Both the position numbers and the translations under genes were made by a program. Below, in pieces: positions 57,839 to 64,000 of a DNA stretch of 64,000 nucleotides (positions are counted from its first letter, which is position 1; the number at the start of each line of letters is the position of its first letter). This DNA is from Longispora sp047121295 (GTDB lineage Bacteria > Actinomycetota > Actinomycetes > Mycobacteriales > Micromonosporaceae): assembly GCF_047121295.1 (NCBI RefSeq), contig NZ_CP139447.1, positions 7,006,001-7,070,000 on the forward strand, written 5' to 3'. Below the pieces are notes generated by a model that had not been told where the DNA came from, made no database searches, and saw nothing but the letters and a program-made list of their open reading frames with translations.

Positions 57839-57870
57839 GTGACCCCGCTGAGGAGGCTCAGCGGGGTCAC
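57839..57870. terminator. Bidirectional terminator between eccC and the reductase gene
   Basis: A perfect 14-bp stem GTGACCCCGCTGAG / CTCAGCGGGGTCAC with loop GAGG begins 5 nt after the eccC stop and includes the stop of the convergent gene. Confidence 0.8.
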
Positions 57871-58433
57871 GCCCGGACGAAGGTCGACACGGTGCCGGTG
57901 TCGAACGTCCGGCTGTCGACCCGCGCGAAGTGGTTCGGGGCGAACGGGGCCCCGAACATCGGGATGCCCGAGCCGGCCACGATCGGGTACGTCTTCACGA
58001 TCAGCTCGTCGATCTCGCCGAGCAGCTGGCCGGCCAGGTTCCCGCCGCCGCACAGGTAGATGCCCCGCCCGGGCCGCTCCTTCAGGGTGCGGACGAACGC
58101 CACCGGGTCGCCGGCGACGATCTCCACCGCCGGGTCGGTCGGGGGCAGGGTGCGGGAGAACACGTACTGGCGGAGGTGCGCGTACGGGCTCGGGTCGCCC
58201 GCGTCCAGGGCCGGCTGGTAGCTGCCGCGCCCCATCAGCACCGTGTCGAACCTCTCGTTGGGCGCGTCGGCCACCCCCACGAAGCCGCGGACCCGGGTCG
58301 GGATCACCTCGGGGTACTCCGCGATCATCGCCGTCATGAGGTCGCCCTCCAGCGGGAAGAAGTCGAACCGCCCGTCGGGGTCCGCGATGTACCCGTCGAT
58401 GGTCGCGCCGACGTAGTAGGTCAGTTTTCGCAT
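57867..58433 (-). CDS. Dihydrofolate reductase-like (RibD C-terminal) family protein
   Basis: The 188-residue protein begins MRKLTYYVGATIDGYIADPD, typical of the RibD C-terminal/DHFR-like family. It continues with VLMGRGSYQPAL, YVFSRTLPPTDP and the NADPH-site GIYLCGGGNLAGQLLGEIDE. Members reduce pterin-like or other substrates with NAD(P)H; the physiological substrate of this subgroup is unknown. It is convergent with eccC and stands alone. It is not the housekeeping folA. Confidence 0.85.
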   Translation of the reverse strand: MRKLTYYVGATIDGYIADPDGRFDFFPLEGDLMTAMIAEYPEVIPTRVRGFVGVADAPNERFDTVLMGRGSYQPALDAGDPSPYAHLRQYVFSRTLPPTDPAVEIVAGDPVAFVRTLKERPGRGIYLCGGGNLAGQLLGEIDELIVKTYPIVAGSGIPMFGAPFAPNHFARVDSRTFDTGTVSTFVRA

Positions 58434-58532
58434 ACTTGTCTCCTGTTCGGCGATCTTGCCGGTCTACCACCGCAGGGCGGGCCGGTGCGGGAGCGACACG
58501 GCGAATCGCCTACAGGTCGCTACCCTGGGGGC

Positions 58533-59102
58533 ATGAGTAGTGGCGTTCCTGACGGGCTGTGGCTCGTCGAGTCGTTGCTGAACTCCGTCGAGATCGAGGC
58601 CGGAGCGGACGATCTTCGCGATCTCGCCGGTTTCCGGCAGTGGCTGACCGCGCACGCCACCCTGGCCGCCGAGCGCGGCCGGCCCGAGACGGCCGCCCGG
58701 TTGGCCGCCGAGCCCGCCGAGGCCGACCTGGGCCTGGCCCGCCGGCTGCGGGACGAGCTGCGCGCCGAGGCCGTCACCCACCACCGGGGCGGGGCGGACC
58801 GGGACCGGGCCGGGTTGCGCGCCGTCGCCGCCGAGCTGCCGCTGCTGGCCCACGTCCCTCTTCTGGTACCGGCGGGCGAGGGCACCCGGGCGGCCCTCGC
58901 CGAGGTGCTGGCCGATATCGTGCAGTCCGGCCCGGAATGGCGCCGGGTGAAGATCTGCCCGGCCGACGACTGCCAGTGGGCGTACTACGACGCCTCGAAG
59001 AACTCCTCGCGCCGGTGGTGCTCGATGGAGCTCTGCGGGAACCGGAACAAGACCAAGAAGTACCGACAACGACAGGCCGCACATGCCCCAGCCACTGACT
59101 GA
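58533..59102 (+). CDS. CGNR zinc-finger protein
   Basis: The 189-residue protein has a helical N-terminal domain of about 140 residues and the C-terminal CGNR zinc finger, with cysteines in KICPADDCQWAYYD and RWCSMELCGNRNKTKKYRQR. It belongs to the putative stress-induced regulator/CGNR family, which probably binds nucleic acid; targets are unknown. The ATG at 58533 starts a family-like N-terminus (GLWLVESLLNSVE). Its end overlaps the next gene by 20 nt, so the two are coupled. Confidence 0.88.
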   Translation: MSSGVPDGLWLVESLLNSVEIEAGADDLRDLAGFRQWLTAHATLAAERGRPETAARLAAEPAEADLGLARRLRDELRAEAVTHHRGGADRDRAGLRAVAAELPLLAHVPLLVPAGEGTRAALAEVLADIVQSGPEWRRVKICPADDCQWAYYDASKNSSRRWCSMELCGNRNKTKKYRQRQAAHAPATD

Positions 59103-60219
59103 CGTCCTCGACGAGCTGCGCGGGCAGCTCTCCGACCCCGATCGACTGGTCCGGGCGGTGGCGGCGGGCAAGCGCCGGTCCGGTACCCCGAAATGGGTCC
59201 GCGCCGAGCTGCGGCCCGTCACGTTGAAGGGGGTCCGCCGGCTCCAGGTCGTGGTGACCTCGGACCGGCCGCACACCCGGAACGTGGACTTCACCGACCC
59301 GGTGGTCGCCGAGCTGCTCGCCGAGCCGTTCGGGAACTGGCACGTGGAGACGGTGTCGGAGACGATCCAGCTCCGGGTCACGAAGAAGGGCGAGGCGCAG
59401 GTGTCCCGGCAGGCCGCCGCGCACACCGCCGTGACCGGGCACGACCGGGCCAAGGAGCACCTGCTGCCCCCCGACGACCCGATCTACCAGCTGATCGGCG
59501 GCAACGCGGCCAAGCGCCGGCAGGTCGACGCGTTCCTCCGGGCCCTCGACGCGACCCTGGGCCGCAGGTCCGACACCGGCACCGCCGAGCCCGGCCAGCC
59601 CGCAGGCCGGCCGCTGCGGATCGTGGACCTGGGCTGCGGGAACGCGTACCTGACGTTCGCCGCGTACCGGTACCTGACCTCGCAGGGGGTCGACGTCGAG
59701 CTGACCGGCGTGGACGTGCGCGCCGACCAGCGGGACCGCAACACCGCCCTCGCCGAGGAGCTGGGCTGGGCGGACAAGGTCCGGTTCGTGGCCGGCACGA
59801 TCCTGGCGGCCCCGGTCGAGTCCGCCGATGTGGTGCTCGCCCTGCACGCCTGCGACACGGCCACCGACGAGGCGCTGGCCCGGGCGGTCGGCTGGGGCGC
59901 GGAGCACATCCTGGTCGCCCCGTGCTGCCACCACGACATCGCCACCCAGCTGAAGAAGCACCCGTCGCCGCTGGTCGGGCAGCCGATCCTCCGGGAACGG
60001 TTCGCCGACGTGCTCACCGACAGCCTGCGCGCGCTGATCCTCCGCCAGAACGGATACCGGGTGGAGGTCACCGAGTTCATCGACTCCGCGCACACCCCGC
60101 GCAACCTGCTGCTCCGGGCGACCCGGACGGGGACGGTGGCGGGCGGGCCGGAGTTCGAGGCGCTGGTGGCGGAGTGGCACGTGGCCCCGCACCTGGGCAA
60201 GCTACTCACCGCGAGCTGA
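59083..60219 (+). CDS. SAM-dependent methyltransferase (Methyltransf_32 type)
   Basis: The 378-residue protein has a leading domain of about 150 residues, then a methyltransferase core. SAM motif I is RIVDLGCGNAYLTFAAYRYL, followed by VELTGVDVRADQRDRN and the distinctive ALHACDTATDEALARA with LVAPCCHHDIATQLK. This core matches the Methyltransf_32 (METTL25-like) group, whose substrates in bacteria are not established; RNA or protein are possible. It overlaps the CGNR gene and ends at a hairpin shared with convergent copA. Confidence 0.85.
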   Translation: MPQPLTDVLDELRGQLSDPDRLVRAVAAGKRRSGTPKWVRAELRPVTLKGVRRLQVVVTSDRPHTRNVDFTDPVVAELLAEPFGNWHVETVSETIQLRVTKKGEAQVSRQAAAHTAVTGHDRAKEHLLPPDDPIYQLIGGNAAKRRQVDAFLRALDATLGRRSDTGTAEPGQPAGRPLRIVDLGCGNAYLTFAAYRYLTSQGVDVELTGVDVRADQRDRNTALAEELGWADKVRFVAGTILAAPVESADVVLALHACDTATDEALARAVGWGAEHILVAPCCHHDIATQLKKHPSPLVGQPILRERFADVLTDSLRALILRQNGYRVEVTEFIDSAHTPRNLLLRATRTGTVAGGPEFEALVAEWHVAPHLGKLLTAS

Positions 60220-60220
60220 C

Positions 60221-60247
60221 CGGTGGAGCCCGGGTCGGGCCCCACCG
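60221..60247. terminator. Hairpin between the methyltransferase gene and copA
   Basis: CGGTGGAGCCCG and CGGGCCCCACCG pair (one mismatch) around loop GGT, between two convergent genes. Confidence 0.55.
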
Positions 60248-60259
60248 TAACCAGGAAAT

Positions 60260-62419
60260 TCAGCTCTTCGGGGTGAAGCTGAACAGCCGCAGGCTGTTGC
60301 TGACCACGAGGACGCTGCTCAGCGCCATCGCGGCGGCGGCGATCACCGGGGTGACCAGGCCGGCGACGGCCATCGGCAGCGCCACCAGGTTGTAGGAGAA
60401 CGCCCAGAACAGGTTCCCCTTGATGGTGCGCAGCGTGGCCCGGGACAGCCGCAACGCGTCGCCCACCACCCGCAGGTCCCCGCGCACCAGGGTGACGTCG
60501 GCGGCGGCGATGGCCGCGTCGGTACCGGTGCCCATCGCGACCCCCAGGTCCGCCTGCGCGAGGGCGGCCGCGTCGTTCACGCCGTCGCCGACCATCGCGA
60601 CGACCCTGCCGGCCGCCTGGAGCCGCTGGACCTCGGCGACCTTGTCGGCGGGCAGTACCTCGGCGATCACCGTGTCGATGCCGACCTCGGCCGCGACCTT
60701 CTCGGCCGTGGCCCGGGCGTCGCCGGTGAGCAGGACCGGGGTGAGGCCGAGGGCGCGCAGGTCCGCGACGGCCCGGGCCGAGGTGTCCTTGACCCGGTCC
60801 TCCACGGTGATCGTGCCCTGGAGGGCGTCGTCCCAGGCGACGAGGACGCCGTCGGCATCGGTGTCGATGCTGTGTTCGCGGAGGAGGGCGGCGCGGCCGA
60901 CGAGGATCCGGCGACCGTCCACAGTGCCCAGTGCGCCGAGGCCGGGGAGGGACTGGAAGTCGGTGACGGGATCGAGAGTCCCGGCCTGGGGTCCGGCGAC
61001 GACGGCCGCTGAGGCCGCTGCCGCGATCGCCCGCGCGATCGGATGTTCCGCCGCGTGCTCGACCGCCCCCGCGTACCGCAACGTGTCCGGATGCCCGGTC
61101 ACCGACGTCACGGTCATCTGCCCGGTCGTGACCGTGCCCGTCTTGTCCAGCAGCACGGTGTCGACCCGGCGGGTGGACTCCAGGATCTCCGGCCCCCGGA
61201 TCAGGATGCCCAGCTGCGCGCCCCGCCCGGTACCGACCAGCAGCGCCGTCGGCGTGGCCAGCCCGAGCGCGCACGGGCACGCGATGATCAGTACGGCGAC
61301 GGCGGCCGTGAACGCGCCGGTCAGCCCGTTGCCGGTGCCCCACCAGAAGCCCAGGGTCGCGGTGGCCAGCACGAGCACCACGGGCACGAACACCGCCGCC
61401 ACCCGGTCCGCGAGCCGCTGCACCGGGGCCTTGCCGCTCTGCGCGTCGGCGACCATCCGGCTGAGCTGCGCGAGCTGGGTGTCGGCCCCGACCCGGGTCG
61501 CGCGGACCACGATCCGGCCGCCGGCGTTCACCGTGGCCCCGATGACCGTGTCGCCGGGCCCGACCTCGACGGGCACGGACTCCCCGGTCACGGCGCTGTT
61601 GTCGACGGCGCTGCCGCCCTCGGTGACCGTACCGTCGGTGGCGATCTTCTCGCCCGGCCGCACCACGAACAGGTCGCCGACCGCGAGCCGGTCGATCGGC
61701 ACGGTCGAGCCGTCGAGCAGGGTGGCCTCCTTGGCGCCCAGCTCGGCGAGGGCCCGCAGCGCGACGCCGGCCCTCCGCTTGGCCCGGTGCTCGAAGTACC
61801 GGCCGGCGAGCAGGAACGTGGTCAGCGCCGCGCCGACCTCCAGGTAGATGTGGCTGCCCGTCGCGTCGAGGCTCATGGACATTGTCATGCCGGAAACGCC
61901 GGCCCCGCCGAGGAACAGCGCCCACAGGCTCCAGAGATAGGAGGCCACGACGCCGACCGAGATCAGGGTGTCCATCGTGGCCGCCGCGTGCCGCAGGTTG
62001 AGGAACGCGGCCCGGTGGAACGGCCACGCGCCCCAGGTGACGACCGGGGTGGCGAGGGTGAGGGCCGCCCACTGCCAGTAGGTGAACTGGGCGGCCGGCA
62101 CCATCGACAGGATCAGCACGGGCAGGGTGAGCAGAGCCGAACCGATCAGTCGGGTACGACCGTCGGCGCTCTCCTTTTCGGCGGCGGCCGGCGGCGCGTC
62201 CGCGGTCGGCGGCGCGGGCTCAGTGGCCGTGTAGCCCGTGGCCTCCACGGTCGCGACCAGCTCCGCCACCGTGACCGGCGCGTCGAAGGCCACCTTCGCC
62301 TTCTCGGTCGCGTAGTTGACCTGCGCGGTCACGCCTTCGAGCCGGTTGAGCTTCTTCTCGATCCGGGCCGCGCACGCCGCGCACGTCATGCCCCCGATGT
62401 CGAGCGACACCTCGGCCAT
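60260..62419 (-). CDS. copA: Copper-exporting P1B-type ATPase
   Basis: CopA pumps Cu(I) out of the cytoplasm. The 719-residue protein has an N-terminal metal-binding domain with GGMTCAACAARIE. Eight membrane segments follow, including the Cu-site CPC in IACPCALGLATPTAL. It also has the actuator TGES (SAVTGESVPVE), the phosphorylation site DKTGT, the HP motif in HAAEHPIARAI and the hinge GDGVNDAAAL. All P1B-1 landmarks are intact. The ATG starts 1 nt after the stop of the His-rich protein gene. It is third in a copZ-unknown-copA operon behind a CsoR-type palindrome. Confidence 0.95.
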   Translation of the reverse strand: MAEVSLDIGGMTCAACAARIEKKLNRLEGVTAQVNYATEKAKVAFDAPVTVAELVATVEATGYTATEPAPPTADAPPAAAEKESADGRTRLIGSALLTLPVLILSMVPAAQFTYWQWAALTLATPVVTWGAWPFHRAAFLNLRHAAATMDTLISVGVVASYLWSLWALFLGGAGVSGMTMSMSLDATGSHIYLEVGAALTTFLLAGRYFEHRAKRRAGVALRALAELGAKEATLLDGSTVPIDRLAVGDLFVVRPGEKIATDGTVTEGGSAVDNSAVTGESVPVEVGPGDTVIGATVNAGGRIVVRATRVGADTQLAQLSRMVADAQSGKAPVQRLADRVAAVFVPVVLVLATATLGFWWGTGNGLTGAFTAAVAVLIIACPCALGLATPTALLVGTGRGAQLGILIRGPEILESTRRVDTVLLDKTGTVTTGQMTVTSVTGHPDTLRYAGAVEHAAEHPIARAIAAAASAAVVAGPQAGTLDPVTDFQSLPGLGALGTVDGRRILVGRAALLREHSIDTDADGVLVAWDDALQGTITVEDRVKDTSARAVADLRALGLTPVLLTGDARATAEKVAAEVGIDTVIAEVLPADKVAEVQRLQAAGRVVAMVGDGVNDAAALAQADLGVAMGTGTDAAIAAADVTLVRGDLRVVGDALRLSRATLRTIKGNLFWAFSYNLVALPMAVAGLVTPVIAAAAMALSSVLVVSNSLRLFSFTPKS

Positions 62420-62420
62420 C

Positions 62421-63293
62421 TCAGATCACCACCGTGAACTCCGCGGTCCGCACCGCGCCGCCGACCTGGAAGTCCAGGAAGGCCCGGTACCGCCCCGGAC
62501 CGGGCGCCGTGAACCAGAACTTGATCGCCCCGCCGGACAGCTCCAGCTCGGGATGCGCGTGCACGTACCCCACGTCGCCCTCCCGGACGATGATCAGGTG
62601 CCCGTACGCGCCCAGGTACTTCTCCAGGTTCGGCACCGGCGCGCCGGCCGAGAACACCCGGAACATCAGCGGCTGGCTGGACCCGATGCGGGGCGTGCCC
62701 TCGTACGTCACGTCGAGGCCGCCGACCGTCGCCTCCCGGGCGGCGGCGGGCAGCGCCACCGGCTCGTAGGAGCCGGAGACGGTGAGGTCCGCGCCGAGTA
62801 CCAGAGGAGTGAGGTTTGTCGTGAAATCCGCGAACATCCGGTAGCTGCCCGGCTCGCGCAGGGTCAGCGGCAGCTCCCACGTGCCGTCGGCGCGCATCGT
62901 CGGGTGCACGTGCTGGTAGCCCGACAGGTCGCGGCGCACCACGATCATGTGCAGCTTCTGCTCGTGCACCTGCGCGAACTCGGTGACCACCTTGCCCGCC
63001 GGCCCCACGATCGTGAACGTGAACGGCGTGGCCTCCCCCGCCACCAGCCCGGCGCGCCCCGGCACCAGCGTGTACCCGAGGGAGCTGATCGCCAGGCCCG
63101 TCGCGTCGCTCGTGGTGGTGCCGTGCGTGTGGCCGTCCCCGGCCGCCGCCGTCGACGTGCCGTGCACGTGCGGCGAGGCGCTGGCCGGCACGTTCTTCGG
63201 GCCGGCCACCTTGCCGATCAGGAACCCGGCCAGCAGCGCGACGCTCAGGCCGCCGATGAAGACCCCGAGCCGGACGGGCGGGCTGCTGGTCAT
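62421..63293 (-). CDS. Membrane-anchored His-rich protein of the copper operon
   Basis: The 290-residue protein has an N-terminal membrane anchor (about residues 8-27, LGVFIGGLSVALLAGFLIGK), a His-containing segment (SPHVHGTSTAAAGDGHTHGT), and a beta-rich extracytoplasmic body with further histidines (LHMIVVRRDLSGYQHVHPTM; GYVHAHPELEL). It overlaps copZ by four bases and precedes copA by one base. Similar proteins occur beside copper ATPases in other actinobacteria; a periplasm-side copper-binding role is likely but not shown. Confidence 0.82.
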   Translation of the reverse strand: MTSSPPVRLGVFIGGLSVALLAGFLIGKVAGPKNVPASASPHVHGTSTAAAGDGHTHGTTTSDATGLAISSLGYTLVPGRAGLVAGEATPFTFTIVGPAGKVVTEFAQVHEQKLHMIVVRRDLSGYQHVHPTMRADGTWELPLTLREPGSYRMFADFTTNLTPLVLGADLTVSGSYEPVALPAAAREATVGGLDVTYEGTPRIGSSQPLMFRVFSAGAPVPNLEKYLGAYGHLIIVREGDVGYVHAHPELELSGGAIKFWFTAPGPGRYRAFLDFQVGGAVRTAEFTVVI

Positions 63294-63490
63294 GACAGCT
63301 CGTATCCGGCCTCGTCGACGGCGGCCCGGACCAGGTCGAGCTCGAGCGGCCCGTCACTGGTCACGGTCACGGCCTTGCTCTCCAGATCAACAGCCACATT
63401 GTGTACGCCCGGGAGCTTGGTCAGCTCGGCGCTCACCGCGGAGACGCAGTGGCCACAGGTCATGCCGGCAACGGTGTAGGTCGTGTTCAT
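63290..63490 (-). CDS. copZ: Copper chaperone, HMA domain
   Basis: The 66-residue protein is a single heavy-metal-associated domain with the Cu(I)-binding MTCGHC near the N-terminus and a typical ending ELDLVRAAVDEAGYELS. It delivers Cu(I) to CopA. The ATG at 63490 gives a normal family length; the frame continues 12 codons upstream through the palindromic operator, which is not plausible coding sequence. Its stop overlaps the next gene's start (ATGA). Confidence 0.93.
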   Translation of the reverse strand: MNTTYTVAGMTCGHCVSAVSAELTKLPGVHNVAVDLESKAVTVTSDGPLELDLVRAAVDEAGYELS

Positions 63491-63500
63491 GACCCCACCG

Positions 63501-63515
63501 TACCCCCCGGGGGTA
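63501..63515. promoter_or_regulatory. CsoR-type copper operator upstream of copZ
   Basis: TACCCCC-C-GGGGGTA is a perfect palindrome 11 nt before the copZ start and matches the known CsoR operator pattern (TACCC...GGGTA with G/C tracts). No csoR gene is in the window. Confidence 0.75.
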
Positions 63516-63606
63516 TCTTTCGCCAAGTCGCGTGTCCGAGTTGCCCATATTGTAGGTTTTTCCTATCCTCAAGCGTCTGGTTCATCCTGGTGCGGGAGGT
63601 TTCGGC

Positions 63607-64000
63607 GTGCGGCTGACAGCCCTTCTCCTCGGCGCCGCCCTGCTCGCCCCCACCCCGGCGCTGGCCGACCCACCGGCTGCCGGGGCCTCCTCCGCCGCCT
63701 CCGCCGACGCCCAGCTCGACCAGACCCTCGCCCAGCTCGAGACCATCATCGAGAAGTACGACACGGCCCGCGAACAACTCGCCACCACCCGCGCCCAGAC
63801 CACGGCCCTCGCCGCCCGCCTGGCCCCGCTCCGCGGCCGGGTCGCCACCCTCAACGCCGAGGTCGGCCGCCTCGCCTCGGCCCTCTACCAGGGCGGCTCC
63901 GCCAGCACCGCCAACGCCCTGGTCAACGCCACCTCCCCCGAGCAGTTCGCCTCCAGACTGGCCATCATCGACCAGCTCGCGCGCCGCAACCGCCGGCAGA
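63607..64000 (+). CDS. Secreted coiled-coil protein, probably NlpC/P60-type cell-wall hydrolase (3' end outside window)
   Basis: The 131 residues seen start at a GTG with a strong GGGAGG site. A Sec signal peptide (MRLTALLLGAALLAPTPALA) leads to a long heptad-rich helix region (LDQTLAQLETIIEKYDTARE; TTALAARLAPLRGRVATLNA) and then ALYQGGSASTANALVNATSP and LAIIDQLARRNRRQ. This is the usual N-terminal part of RipA-like NlpC/P60 peptidoglycan endopeptidases in actinomycetes. The catalytic domain would lie beyond the window, so the enzyme assignment is inferred. Confidence 0.75.
   Translation, partial: MRLTALLLGAALLAPTPALADPPAAGASSAASADAQLDQTLAQLETIIEKYDTAREQLATTRAQTTALAARLAPLRGRVATLNAEVGRLASALYQGGSASTANALVNATSPEQFASRLAIIDQLARRNRRQ

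Overview
The window is high-GC DNA, gene-dense and rich in GTG starts, from an actinomycete. Indicators are a type VII secretion pair (EccC/EccD), GH18 and SGNH secreted hydrolases, a Pmt-type protein mannosyltransferase divergent from rsmI, and a housekeeping order (pth, rplY, prs, glmU, TetR, ABC-F, ispE, ksgA, tatD, metG, rsmI, pmt) that parallels the Mycobacterium tuberculosis Rv1002c-Rv1019 neighbourhood. Gene content and the 16S-23S spacer without tRNA fit Micromonosporaceae or a close relative; the genus cannot be settled by eye.

Layout. 1-1832: 3' part of PEP carboxylase and a tiny membrane protein. 1900-13585 and 21796-30691: two halves of what looks like one surface-polysaccharide locus. 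The left half holds a Sat-like/APS kinase fusion, a DM13 protein and a GH26-like lipoprotein on the minus strand, diverging from a tightly overlapped plus-strand operon (Wzz-like protein, Wzy-like polymerase, APH-fold kinase, sulfotransferase, Wzx-like flippase, second GH26-like lipoprotein). The right half holds a methyltransferase, a WecG/TagA glycosyltransferase, a second sulfotransferase, a GT2, and a minus-strand operon (priming sugar-phosphate transferase, CysQ, CysD, CysN). Between the halves (13602-21608) sit an ECF sigma factor with a coupled small protein, an XRE regulator and a complete rrn operon on the minus strand (16S, 23S, 5S).

30743-50096 is the conserved housekeeping block with a tRNA-Gln, a desaturase/TetR pair with a likely double operator, a DUF4383 protein and a secreted SGNH hydrolase flanked by direct repeats. 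50227-64000 holds a chitinase, divergent eccD and eccC, a RibD-like reductase, a CGNR zinc-finger protein with a coupled methyltransferase, a copper operon (copZ, His-rich secreted protein, copA) behind a CsoR-type palindrome, and the start of a secreted coiled-coil (NlpC/P60-like) protein.

Working together. CysD and CysN make APS, the APS kinase domain makes PAPS, two sulfotransferases can use it, and CysQ removes the PAP by-product. All are interleaved with a priming transferase, glycosyltransferases, flippase, polymerase and chain-length protein. The best reading is a Wzx/Wzy-type pathway for a sulfated exopolysaccharide or glycan; this is inference from gene content and operon structure, and it is the most interesting feature of the window.
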